From assembly GCA_001910725.1 (NCBI GenBank), contig MJGA01000007.1, positions 744,001 through 808,000 of the forward strand: DNA of 64,000 nt, read 5' to 3'. The notes under the pieces were generated by a model. That model had not been told where the DNA came from. It did no database searches and saw only the letters and a program-made list of their open reading frames with translations. A program made the translations under genes and the position numbers. This stretch comes from Phanerodontia chrysosporium (taxonomy: Eukaryota; Basidiomycota; Agaricomycetes; Polyporales; Phanerochaetaceae). Shown here piece by piece: positions 44,150-56,700 of the stretch. Position 1 is the first letter of the stretch, and the number at the start of each line of letters is the position of its first letter.

Positions 44150-47100
44150 ATCTCTTGGCGGCTCGGACATGATCATTCGCGCTAGCATGGCTTCGCGTTG
44201 GCCTCAGGCCGGAGTTGCACTCTCACACGCCGCCTTGTCACTACCATGTCACAGACTTCCTATGTACTATGCAGATTTCACGCCACTGATTATGAAGGCT
44301 GTATGCATTTTTATTGATATTGTGGTGCTCTAGCTGGAAGCTTACTCTGGGGCAGGCTGCTGCTCGCGCGCTTACAACGCATCTTCACCGAACTGTACAA
44401 TGTGAGCTCCCCTCAGCACGTCTACAACAAATCACCAAGTTCAACCAACGGATACCGCCAATCCCACGCAAGTCCCGGGTTCGACCCCCGGACAAGCCTG
44501 TCTCGGCACGCCCACCTGTGGCACGCCACAACCGGGCTCCCCGCAGCGAAGCCCGCACGCTGCACGCGCGCCCACACCGCGTCGCGGTGTCTCAGCGCGC
44601 GTGCGACCCGCGGCGGGCTGCGCTCGTGGCGTGGATGCCACAGCCCGCTTCCATTCCCGCCGCGCCATCGCACAGGCAGCTCGACGCGCCCGATGACGAC
44701 GACGGCACCGCGCACGTCACACGCGCGCCCTCGGCGCGGCCCTGCACGCACCGTCCTCGGCCGGGGGCACTTCGCACAGGCGCCACCGGCACCTCCCGTG
44801 CGCGTGCCGAGACGCACCCCCCCCGCGGGCTTGCTTGCGGCGCGCGAGCCTGCGTGGCAGTTTCCAGAGTTTTCTGTTGGCGGGCGCCGCTGAACAGGCT
44901 TCTCGCGCACCTCTTCGGCGGTTGGACGTCGTGCCAGCTCCACTTGCCGCGCGGGGGGCGGCCCCAAGACGACGTTGGGCAGGCCCCGCTGGGGGCGCAC
45001 GGACGCGTCGCCAGTGTCGCAGCCGCCCGCGAGATGCAGTGTGCAATGGACGCGTGTCCACCCGGACAAGGGCACGCCACAGCTCGGCCGCGCAGCAGCG
45101 TGGGCGCGTTTCCGTGCGCTGCCCGACCGTCACGAACCCACTTGGCGCTCTCAGGTTCGATAGCTGTCCGTGCCGTACACCTGCCTGGCCCGAATGCGCC
45201 CAAGTGCCGGCAGCAAAGGGTGGCGCAGGGTGGGGCTGCCGTGGGACGGCCAGGGAGGACCCCCCCTGCAGCGCGGGCACGTCGCGGGGTTCCTGTGCCT
45301 CCGCGGCGCCGCTGCGTTCTGTGGGTGGACTCTGTGTGGCAGGTGTGGAGGTTGGAGGTTGGCCGGCCCTGTCCTGCCGGCCCTGCATGGCGGGTGTGGC
45401 GCGTGGCACCGGATCGGCCGTGAGAGCAGTCAGCGGTATTTGGCGGGACGGTCCACGCAAAGCACCGGGGGGGGGGGGGGGTTGATGTCGGTTGCTACGG
45501 ATGGTGGCTGCCTGCCTGCGGTCAGTTTCGCACGTCTTTGGTGGTCAGGTCAGTCTTGCCTCTCCATTGTCCCGTATATGCACAAGCATTCGCAGGGTCG
45601 TCTGTAGCCTCAGGACCTAGGCTTGCATGGGCAAGCCGCCACTGTCGAACAGTCCTGATACTGGGCTTGCTAGGCGGAAGAGCATGGAGGCAATAAAGCC
45701 CATACAGGGAAGCCTGCGAGTGCACATGCCAGCGGGAAGTGGAGAGGCGAAGACTAGAACCGTGGCAGCAGTGCCCTGTTCCCGCGCCACGAAGGTGTCT
45801 GGTGGCGCTCGCTGGCAAAGCATCCGCGGTGGGCATAGGATACATTCTTCCGCGGGAAGCTGCCGGGATTGACGGAAGTACAGCAGCTGTCGGGGCGGCG
45901 CGCACATCCCGAGCATGTCGGCGCGCGGCCTGTGCCACGACCAAGATCTCTTGGGCAGCATGCATGTCCTGCGTCACAGCGGTCAGGATTGGAGAAAGAT
46001 CGAGAGCGAGCGCAAACGGACGGCGCACGCAGCGCCACGTCACTCTATATGTCCTGGATCATCGGAGGCCAGGCCTAGCAACCCGGTCTCAGTACAGGCA
46101 CGATTGCACAGCAGACAGCACGCCACCTCATCTCCGGCCATGAACGCAAGCTCGGGGCGCGTTGAGCGGGAGCGTGGCAGGCTAGCCGCATGTGGAACAA
46201 GCAGTTGTGCGTGGCAACCCCGACGCGATCTCGGCTGGGCCAGCCCGCCCCGCGTGTCTGTGGGCGCGCGACCGGCGACAGGAGCGCGACATCGGAGGCG
46301 AGGAGCACGCGCCGGGCGGGACGATCCCACAGGCCACGCGTGCGTGTGTCTGTCGCCCGGGCGCGACGTGGGGGGGAACCGGGGTATCTTGTCTTTCTCT
46401 CGCCGCGAAGTGGGTAGGTTCTGGGCCTCCCGGCGCGCCCGGAGATCGACTGGCGATGCGTGCGTCAGGTGCGTCGAGCCGCAAGTGTGAGGGCACTGAA
46501 TTCCGCAGGGGCCCCCAAGCCCAGGACGGACGCGCGCGACCGTCACGGGGAGCGACCGCGGCGCACCACGCGAGGCTTGGCCGTGCGCTGCGCCCCCGCC
46601 AACGCCGCAGCGCACGCAGGGCGCGAGGGCCAGGCACGCGCGGACTCGGTGCCGGGCGCAAGCGCAGGGCACGCGTCCTTCGCGCCCCCAGACGTGCGAC
46701 GTGGCGGCGGGCGATCGTCGGGAGGCCCTCGACGGGCCCCGCCCGGGCGCGATCGTACGCGCGGAGCGCCGCGGCTGGCGTGCATGGCCGTCGGCGCGCA
46801 GCCGAGCAGGGGCGCGCGCGCGCATCCGGGCGAGTGGAGCCTCGCAGCGACGGCAGGCAGCCGCCGCGTTTCACCTGCCAGCTGTCAACGCGCGGGCGCG
46901 CGCGGGAGGCGCACGCACGACAGCGAGGGTGCGGCGGCGGCTCGCGTTGTGCGCAGCTGGACGGGCCGCGCCTGCCTTGTCGAGCCTAGTGCGGAAGCAC
47001 GCCCCGGGACGGGCAGCGCATCGCGATCCGCGCGCGCGCTGTTGCACTCAGGGCCACGTCTAAAACCGGCCCTTGCGCGCACGATCGCGATCGCGTCCCG

Positions 47101-50100
47101 CGCGCGATGCCCCCGGAGGCGGCGGCGGCGGCGGGGGAGGGCACGCAAAGGCGCGCGCGGCGCATCACGCATCAGGCGCATCAAGGCTTGCGTAAGCTCC
47201 GTTGACGCGCAGCGTTCCACGCGCGGCTTCTCTGCGACGCGAAGACGCGAAGCCCCGTCGTGCGTGGCACGTTCCGTCGTCTGGCTCCCTGCTTCTTTCG
47301 CCTGAGAGCTCGCACGGCCGCCGCTCGCACGCCCCGGTGCTGCCGGGCGCAGGAGAAGCCAGCAGGCGCGACGCGGGCCCCCCCGCCTGGGCAGGCGGCC
47401 CTGGGGCGCGGTGAGGGCTCGGAGGCGCGCCCTGCCATGCCAAAGCGTGATGGCGGGCGCGCGACGATCATGACGACAGCCCCTGCAGCGCGCAGGCGGG
47501 CGCAGACCGGGCGTGGGCGATGACGGCATCGCGCACGCGCGCGCCCCCTCGGCTTCTGTGCCCGCCTTCTCTGCGGCAGTGTGGCATCATTCGTGCGCGA
47601 CGCGGGAGGTCGCTGGGGTGCGCGCCGGAGCCTGTTGGCGGCCGCGAGCAATGGAGACGCACGCGGGGCTTGCGACGCGAGGCGACGGCAGAGCGTGTGT
47701 GTTGCCGTCCGCGGAATGTTGCCAGGCGCTGCTGCGTGCAGCTCGCACGGCGACGCGAGGGCGCGGGGAGACGCATCGACGGGAGGCCTTCTCTCACCGC
47801 GTGCGCCGTGCCCAGTGCCTTCGCGACGTCTCCCGCGCGCACGGGGGCGTTCCCATGCAGACACCACGCTTCTCAGATGCAGCGCCTTGGGCCACAGCCG
47901 GCGATGAGACCTGCGAGAGACGCAGAAGGGCAAGGTCGTCTCGACGCGGGTTGGCATGTACACCTGTGCAACGCAACAGCGGGTGTCGCGTCTCTTCCCA
48001 CGGCTGCACCCCACGACGGCGTGCTTGGAGAAGACGCGAAGCTCCCACGCGCCAGAAGGGCGTTCGCCTTCCGTCCGCCACGCGAGCGCGATTGAGAAGC
48101 TGGCGGCGCGGATGCCGACACCCCCCCCCCCCGGCACGGACGTCTCTGGCAAATCCCACGATCACAGGTGCCGTACACGCATTGCGTCATGCATCACGCA
48201 CGCGCACATGTATGCGACTGTCCACGTCCCGCGCATTTTGTGCGCCGTCGCGCCCTGCCCGCCCTTGCGCCGCGATCCCAGACACGGCGAGACGCGAGAA
48301 CTCTATCTGCACGGGTAGCGATACTGCACATCAGAGACCTGCGCGGGCGTGGCGTGATGGACAGGCCGTTTCGCAGGTGTGCTGTGCTCCGCAGGCACGG
48401 TGCACGCAAACACCTGACGGCACCGCCCGTCCCTTGGGTCGACGCGTTTGCCGTGCGCGCGCGGTGGGCGAGGAAATGCCCGCGCACCGCCCGCGCCGCT
48501 CAACGCTCGCGTGGCGCGCACGCGCCACAGGGCCGCGGGCGCGATTTCGCGGTTACGTGCACCGACGCGCAAAAACGCAAAAACCTTCGCGTTTCCACGC
48601 ACGCGGGGGCGATTGGGAGATCGCACCGCATCCTGGTGCGGATGTGCGCTGGTTGGCTGGGGCGAGTCTCTTTTTTGGCGGGTGTAGCCGCCGGCTGGTG
48701 TATGGCGGGGGTGGATCCTGGGAGAGGCGGAAGGCCGGGCACTGCACCTGGGTGTGTGTGTGTCGCGATTGTCAGCCGGGTTTGAGCCGCTTGCCACGCG
48801 CGGCGCCCCAGCCGCCGCCCCAGCCGCCGCCGCCGCCGTCGTGCCAGTATACCAGCGGTTGCTGCAACGCCGCGGGCAAAAGCGGGGCACCGAAGGTGCA
48901 TCCATGTGCGCGACGTCGCGTAGACGGCAGAGTGCACTGCAGGCCGCCGCAGGACAGGCATGCCCAAGGGTGCCTCTGCACGGGCACCACCAGCCACAGC
49001 TTGCGCCGCATCCTAGGACGACGAGGCCTGGCTCGGAGGCGCACGGCCCCAGATCTGCGCCCGCTGTCACCGGGGGGCGCAGCGCGTCGCGTTGCCCCTG
49101 GCGACGGCGGGCGCTCCGCACGCGTGGTTTGCTGTGCCGGACGAGTAAGAGTGTTGGGTGGATTCGGAGCCGAAAGGGGATGTGTTGCGTTTTTTTCGCA
49201 GGTGACAAAGTCTCCACGTTTGTCCGAAACATTTCAGCGTTGAACATGGGATATGATGGAAGAATTGCACCTGACATTGTCGTCCTGCGACGGCGCGCGG
49301 ACCTGCGCCTCGCCGGCACGGCTGGCACACGCACGCGCATTCGGACATGCCTGTCACGGCAGTGAATCTGCGGCGCGCTCACAGATCAGCGCGGGGGGCA
49401 CGAGGCTCGCGATCGAACCTGCGCGGCTTGATGGTGATGCGCCTCCCGCGCGCGCCGCGCCGTCCGTGATTCCGCACGGGGCCTGGTGTCTCAACGCGGA
49501 CCACCGTCCCGCGCAGGGAAGGCGCGGCGTGGGCTTGGAGGCGGCGCTTGGGACTTGCGCCCTCTGCTCACGCGCACATCGATGAGCAGGGAAGGCCCCG
49601 GCGGAATTGCGCGGGAGGAGTGCAATCTATCGGAGGAGGTCTCAGTGTCATCTACATAGAGCCTAGGCGGGGGGTGCGCGCGGGGGCTGCGCTCTTGTCG
49701 TTCCGGGGCGGCGGCGTCGGGGGAGGGGTCCACAACGGGCCCGGGGCTTCTAGCGCGGGCGATCCCCACTGTTGCGCGCGGAACGGCGGCGCCCGACGAC
49801 TCTCTCTCTCTCTCTCTCTCGTCTCTGCCTGCGACACCGCTAGCGATCGTAAGCGGCTGCGGCGCCGTGTCTGGCGGCGAGATCAGCGGCCCTCTGTGGC
49901 GGTGGCAGCTGGCCGCGCCCGGCGGGGACGTCCAGCGGGCTGTTCTGGGGTTGCCCGCCTTCCCGCGCACGGCCCCACGTGATGCGCCACCGCAAAGCGT
50001 GTATGCACCGCCCCGCGCGTTGCTGGGTGCACCGGTACCGCGAGCACCCTGTTTTCTCGGGTGTGGCGCAGCGGTGGTGCGGCGTCGGTCGTCGCCGGCT

Positions 50101-50643
50101 GCCGTGGTTTTCGAGCGGTGACTCGGATGAACGGTCTCGAGGCGGATCACATGCGCGCGGCGGGGCGTGATAGATTGTGCCCTTGCGGGCCGGGCTGGGG
50201 AGCAGCAGAGGCAGCAGGTATCGCCGCAATGTCCGAAGAGAGAGAGAGGAGGTGACGTATCTCGCGTTGGCAACGTCGCTTGCGGCGAAGAGGAGGGCGG
50301 GAGGCCACGTTGGCATCCGAGCGAGGCGGACGGGGCGCGGGCGGTGGAAGGGTGATTGACACTGCCGGAAAAGGGTTAATTGGCTGGGATCTGAGGAAGC
50401 AGCCGACCGTCCGGTGTCGCGCGCCGTGGGAAGAGGTGAGGCGAGGGTGGTTCTGTGCGCAGAATGTTCGTATCGAAGGCGATCTTGAATCGAATCGCGG
50501 CGGGCGCCTGGGAGAGGGGGCTGGGGAGCGATCGAGCGTGATGATAGCATTGAAGATCCGAACGAGATCTCGCATTCCCTCTTGGTCGTCCATCGAATAT
50601 TATCTCGCCTCCTCTCGCCCCGAGGCGCGTCGAGCAGACCGCT
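44150..50643. other. 6.5-kb gene-free, mostly very GC-rich stretch
   Basis: From about 44.5 to 49.4 kb the sequence is dominated by CGC/GCG words and is open in several frames on both strands at once (for example 47513-49243 forward and 48303-49382 reverse), with Arg/Ala/Pro-rich products. That is what GC-rich non-coding DNA gives. I see no zinc finger, transposase, reverse transcriptase or other motif in any frame and no plausible splice chain. It contains a 15-base G run (45467-45481), a 12-base C run (48121-48132) and a CT microsatellite. The last kilobase is probably the C2H2 gene's promoter and leader. Confidence 0.55.
49801..49820. repeat. CT dinucleotide microsatellite
   Basis: Ten TC units in a row, then GTCTCT. 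Lies about 840 bp upstream of the C2H2 gene start; could be length-variable. Confidence 0.8.
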
Positions 50644-53600
50644 ATGCTCGAGTATCCTCTCTCCTACCACCTCTCCCTCGACGCCCTCTCCCTCCACGTC
50701 CCCCTCCACGACCCCAAGGACCCCGCCATCACTCCAAGCCGTGCCCCCGGCCCCCTCTCCCCGCCCTCCGAGCCCGACGCCGACTCCCCGCCGTCCGCCC
50801 TGTCCTCCTCCTACTACTCCCCGTACCCGCCGAGCCATGACCACCGCCGCTCGGGGTCCTTCGACTCCCTGAGCCCCCCGACCTCCGCCCCGGGCCCCGA
50901 CGACCCCCAACACCCCCGCGTGCCCGTCGAGGACGCCCGCTTCGCCTTCTCCCCGCCCCCGCCGCCCATCCTCAGCACTACTTTCCGCCCGACCGCCGCC
51001 AGAGCGAGCCCAACGTACAACGCCTCCACCGCCACCCCTACCAGAACGCAGGCAGCGGCAGCGGCAGCGGCAGCGCCGGCGGCCCCAGCGCGGCGGTGGC
51101 CTCTCCCACCTCTCGTCCTCCCTCCCGTCCCAGCACGCCTTCCCCCACGACCACCACCAGTACTCGCCCCGGCCGTCCAGCAGCTACGCCTACGCCCCCG
51201 AGCCCGCCGCATGGGACGCGCCAGCCCCCGCCGACAGCGGCCCTTTCACGACCGCCCCCGTCGACCCCGTCGCGCATGGGCTCGCGATAACCGCGACCTC
51301 CGCCGCCCTCGCCTCCAGCGCGGCCCTCCCGCTCGCCCACGGCCTCGCCGCCAAGGTCCACGACCACCCGCCGTACTTTGACGACGGCGCATGGCTCGAC
51401 GGCCCCGCCGGCGCGCGCCCCAGCACCGCCGGCAGCGCGTCCGGCTCCTTTGTCGGCCACGGATACGAACACACCCCGGAGCCGCCCGCGCCAGGCCGGC
51501 CGCAGGAGGGTGGAGGCGCACAGACGCAGCAGCAGGGCCAGGACGCCAGACAACAAGGGGAAGGTGCGGAGGCAAAACCTGGGCAAAAGGGCAAGTCGAG
51601 TAAGACGTATTCATTTGTGGCGCTACCAGGGAACGCCGTGAAGAAACGTCCAAGGAGGAGGTACGACGAGATCGAGAGGCTGTACCGCTGCAGGTGAGCG
51701 TCGTCGTCGAGCTCGTGTTTTTTTGCTCCCGCCTGTGGAGTCGGCGAGCCGGCGAGACGTCCTGACTGACGCCCTCGTCTCCCCTCTTCTCCTAGCTGGC
51801 CAATTGCACGAAAGCCTACGGCACACTGAACCATCTGAACGCGCACGTCACAATGCAAAAGCACGGAGCGAAGCGGAGCCCAGGAGGTGAGCCTTTCCGC
51901 CTGTCGTCCTTTTCCTTTGTCGTCGTTGTCGAGTGCCTCCACTTTTCGCTCTGCGGCTCGTCCTACGCTTTGCGATTCGGCATCCGGTCCTTTGCTTCAT
52001 CATTCGGAACTCGTCAACGCCATGCGTCGCTTTGACCCTCATTATCGCCCTCCTTCCCACACACACAAGCGCACATGGTCACCTCCATCTGGTCAATGCC
52101 GTTACTTCGATCCGTGCTCGATGCATGCAATTGCTCGAACGGGCGACATGAAGATCGTCGTTGGCCAGTTGCGTGCCGTATGCAGAGGGTAGCCGGATGT
52201 GCGCCCCATTGCCACCGAAGGCAACAAGACGGCTGGCATGCACCGCGGATTACCCGCGAGCTCTCGCTGCGACGAATTGGCCTGTGATTTCAGCTTCAGG
52301 CACAAGCTTTCCATTTACTCTCTTCTCGGGAAGGCAAGGGCAATGTTTATCCTGCTTCTGCTGTCCTGTTCCTCCGCGCGTAGCTCGACAGCGTTGCTGA
52401 TATCTTGTTCTTCCCGACAGAATTCAAAGAGCTCCGCAAGCAGTGGCGAGCGGCCAAGAAGGAGGCCGATGAACTTTCGCGCGATCGCGCCCGTCTAGAG
52501 CAAATCGAGCGGGAGCGAGAAGAGGCGGAACGCCGGATCAGCCTTGAGTATGGCATGTCGATGTCGTCGGTGCCAAGCGTCATGGCTGGATCGTCCCAGC
52601 AGCTGCCTTCAGGCTTGCCCATGGCTGCGCATCCGATGCGGAGCGAACTCGTTTCCGTAGGCATTCCCGTGAACGCCGGCATGGGTGCGGCCAACATGAA
52701 CCCGAACATGCAGGGCGGCGCCTTGTCGGTCAGCCTGAGCGGATCGATGGCGGGCCGGTGCTCAGTCCCGGTGCGCTCACATCTGGCTTTTCGCCCAACG
52801 GGGCGATGGGCATGCCCCCTAGCCACACACTCGCAGGTCCGGGCCAAAGCATCGGACAGGGTCCGTACCCCCAGCCACCACCGTTCAACCGGTCACGGAC
52901 GACCGGCAGCTTTGAGTACCACCTGCAGCAGCACCCGCAGAACCATCCCCAGAGCCTACACCCGCATGCGCAGATGGAGGCCCAGCGCCATCGCGGGTCC
53001 TTCGACGCCCAGACCTATGGCAGGCAACACGACGACACGCGCTACGACTACGACCATCGCCGCGCATCATTTGACCACAGTCACTCCCGTGCGTACGACC
53101 GCTCTTCGTTCGACCAGGGGCACCGTGTCGGCGGTTTCGATCCCCAGTACGAGATGGCAGTGAACGCTGGGGCGCTCAGGAGGCGCGGCAGTCAGCCGTA
53201 TCCGAGTCCACACTCGATGACGCAGTCTCCTCACGCCATGGCACACGTCCATCATCCTCAGCAGGCGATGACCCAGTCCCCGCGCAGCATATACTCAGCG
53301 CAGGATGCGTCTGCCGGTCTGCAGTACCCCGAGGAGTCCTACGACAACGAGGAGTACCACGACCGGCAGTCGCAGCCGCATCATGCCGCGGTGTCGCCAA
53401 GCCCTGTCGAGGAGCGGTACGCGAGCGAAGGCGAGTATTACCTCGAGCGTCCGGCCTATCAGCAACAGCGGAGCTGGGAGCTGCCGCCCCTCGCGCCGCC
53501 GCAACACGCGCAGACGCACCTCATCGGGCCTGGGTACGCCCAGACGGAGGACACTCCTCCGAGCACAGAGAACGGCGCGGTCGAGGGCGACGTCGGCGCG

Positions 53601-53771
53601 GATGGCGAGCCGTTACTCACCAGCCAAGGCCACGTCTCGCTCGGCAGCAACAGGCTCCCGCCGAACAGCACGCTCCTGACGCCGCTGCCGGGCTTCCGCG
53701 GCTACGAGCAGGCGCAGGACGAGCGGTGGGAGGGCGAGCATGAGCGGCATGCGCAGCGCAGGGTCATATAA
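50644..53771 (+). CDS. C2H2 zinc-finger regulator, frame broken in four places
   Basis: Exons 50644-51693, 51796-51886, 52421-53771; about 831 aa after restoring four bases. Start region MLEYPLSYHLSLDALSLHVP is a conserved Agaricomycete opening as far as I know. Long Pro/Ser/His-rich low-complexity arms flank a single finger: KTYSFVALPGNAVKKRPRRR, YDEIERLYRC, then C-x4-C-x12-H-x5-H across exons 1-2 (RCSWPNC ... NHLNAHVTMQKH), then a charged helix FKELRKQWRAAKKEADELSR. The C-terminal arm is rich in Gln, His and Tyr. Frame is lost by one base near 50971-50975, 51088-51093, 51801-51804 and 52752-52757; each side reads as good protein and exon phases only fit if one base is added at each point. 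Intron 2 (51887-52420) is 534 nt. Probably a nuclear transcription factor; targets unknown. Confidence 0.82.
51887..52420 (+). other. Unusually long intron 2 of the C2H2 gene
   Basis: 534 nt from GTGAGC to GACAG, against about 50-100 nt for most introns here. It splits the finger exon from the FKELRKQW helix with correct phase. T-rich polypyrimidine in the first third; no gene or repeat recognised. Confidence 0.65.
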
Positions 53772-56700
53772 GGGCTCTGCTCGTGGCTTCGTCTCAACAA
53801 GGTGCTCTCGGCCGCGATCGTCTCCCACCCCCTCGTGCACCGCGACTGCTGTTGCCGTCGCGTCTCGCGGACGGGCCGACGTGGAGCTCGTCCTTCTCCC
53901 GCCCCCCGTGTCTTGACCTGCCTGCCGTTCCATCTCACCGCCAAACCGAAGGCTACCCGTCCCCAACCCAAACGGCCCCCGCTTGCTTTATTGTACATTA
54001 ATACGACACTACACGCCTGCGTCGCACTGGGCTCCTATGCACCTCCCTCGCCTACTCTACGCCGGCCACGTTACGACCCCAGTCTCCATGGCGCTGCCAC
54101 GACGACTTATATATCCCGCGATGGACGGAAGGGCCCCGTCTTCTTCCTTGGTTGCTTCTCTGTCTCTCCCTTTTTCGCTTGCTCCTACTGTACTCTCGGC
54201 GCAGCCTCCCGTTCGCACCGGCCTCGACGACTCCGCGAAGGTTATTCTGGTACATGTATCGCACATCCTAACTCTGGTTCCGAGTGTACATACTTATCCT
54301 GCACATGTTTATGCCTCGCGGCCCGCACGGGTGCCCAGGGTCTCTCTTCTAGTATAGCGCGCTCTCGTCTCTTTGTCCTTCGTCACTTTCGCCCTTCGCC
54401 ACCCACGTCTTCTTGCGTCTCTTCGCCGTACATAGTTGCACATACTAGTGTCTCAGTGGTCATTCCCAAGCAGTCGGTTGTTCTCTTCTAACATTATACC
54501 AATCCCTTGTTGTAATCTCTCTTACCTCACCTGCAATCTACCTATATCGTTATTTGGCTCCTTCTGCGGCCCCTTTTCTGGGCGGACGGACACGAAAAAA
54601 GAGATACGGGCACCGCTGCGGAAGCAAGCGCGGGATAAGGGTGCGAGTGATAAGGTGCGCTGCTGCTGCACAGGAAAACCCTGGACGAGCGCGAGAGCCG
54701 GAACATGCGGACGCATTAACGGGGGTGCGGACACGAGCCCGCCGTTGCCGGGCTTTGTCAGCCAGACGAACAGCAGGGCGTTTTTTCGAGTCGGAGAGCG
54801 AGGCCTGTCCCAAAAGCGCAGTGTCAAAGAGATCACTCGCGGTGATATCACCCCCCAGGGGCCCGCAGACCCGCAGGGTCCGCGGGGCGCGGCGCGGCAC
54901 GCTTGGCTCCCTGCCTGTGCCAGCCGTCCTGCCACAGGGTGCGGGGGACGCGTACCGCCACGGCGGACGCTGCACGCGCGAGGCGCCGCCGCCCACGGGC
55001 ACATTTGTATGGGACGGGGCGTGTGTGCTGGGGCCGCGAGCCCTTGCTGCACGGGACCCCCTCCAGCCACACGGGCCAACGCCTCGCCCCCGCGCCGCGT
55101 TCCGGCACGCCCTTATTGTTCTCCTCTGCGCGGTGGCCGGCACGTGGCTGCTGGAAAGAAAACGTGCGGCACTGCAGCACGCGTAGCATTCAGTTCGACG
55201 CGGGGCGCCGCTCACATGGGCCGCGCGCACTATCTGAATGGCGCCACACACTGCGTGTGCGCGCGCGTGTGCGGCCGCGGCCGCGGGTGTGGAGGGGACG
55301 GTGCATCGCTGCGAGCAGGCACCGCCTGCGCCAGGCCAGCCTGCCTGCGCGCATCAGCAGCAGGCGGGCCGCCCGTGTCCTGTGTGTGGGGAAGATGCTG
55401 CAGAACAGCGCAGAACAGCGCCTGCGACGCCGCGCACGCTGCCTCGCGCAGCGCGCGGCGGTGTCGTCGTGGCGCAATTGCATGGCAGCGCGTGCACGGC
55501 CTGCGGTGGGGCACGCGCGCCGCGGACGACCGTGCGCGGGCAGCACAGGGGTGCACGCAGCACCGGAGGGCGCGTCGCCCCTGCCGTGCGCAGCTGCGGC
55601 GAGATCAAGGCGGGTCTCACCCGAGCGCGTCCTGCGGGAAGAAGGCTGGCTGGCCTGATAGAGTTCGTCCGTCCAGGCGTCCGGGCTGGGAAAACAGCGA
55701 GGGAGGGCGCGTGCGAGCCCGCCCGTCGGCAACTTATCGCGGGGCATCCGGCGTCGGGCCACGCTCGGCCTTGCGTGCACGCGTGCTGGGCATTGCGCGC
55801 GCCGCGCCCGCAGTGCTCGGCAACTCCTGTGCCGGGGCTGCGCGCCCCGCGAGGACACGGCTGGCCAGTCGGGGGCTCTCGCTCCCCACGCAGCGCGCGG
55901 ACGGTGTCTGAGTCTGTTCGCGGCGGCCTGTCTTCCAGAAAACTTTCAGCTCTTCTTGTCGTGATCATCGCCACGCTTTTGCCGGACTTCCGCTGGGAAG
56001 CGTCGTGCGCGTTGACGTGGGCATGACGAGTTGTGCGGGGGGCAGGAATACAAGGGGTCGCCTGATCACCCCAGCGTCAGCGTGATAAAACAGATTTGGA
56101 ACGCTCAGACAGAAAAGAACCCACGCCGGGATGTATTGTTCGGTGGCCTCCCACCGCCGAGCCCAGATCTTCGCTTCTCCCACCTGTTGCAGGAGCATTC
56201 GGAGTGGCTTGCGCCTCACCAGCAGACTCGTCCAGAGCTTCGCAAGGCGCCGGGAGCAGTTCATGACCCTTGCGACCCTCAGACCCTGCACACTGAACCT
56301 TCTCATTTTCCCTATGCCTGTGGAGTCGAAACGAACTCAGGCAGCACACTTTTTCTACGGCCTCACCAGGTGGAGACGGGAAGCCAGGAAGCCCGGCGCC
56401 GGACTCCGAGCGTGCGCGATTTGGAAGCGAAGCCCATAAGAGACTCGTTAGGGCTGTCTGTAGCCGACGTCGCTGAGCCCGGGACCGGTTATTCATCGAC
56501 ATCTGAGGCTGCAGTTGAGAACGCGTCTCCCAGGCGGGACACACACTTTGATGTCACTCACCTCAGTTGCCGGCACGTGTAGAATGCACGCCCTCCGCCA
56601 GCGGAAATCACAGATAGCGCACGCCGTCCGTGCCAGGGTGGGAGCGTCTTCTCTGTCTGTATTGCAGAAAACGATCTTCGCTTCGCTACTTCGTCCGCAG

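Noticed and set aside
44470..44500. B-box-like GGGTTCGACCCCCGG suggesting another tRNA
   Set aside because: No matching A box, acceptor stem or anticodon arm on either strand.
47513..49243. 576-codon forward open frame
   Set aside because: Arg/Ala/Pro-rich, overlapped by 323- and 359-codon reverse frames; no domain. GC-rich DNA with few stops explains it.
54436..55911. 491-codon forward open frame
   Set aside because: Same reasons; two long reverse frames cover it.
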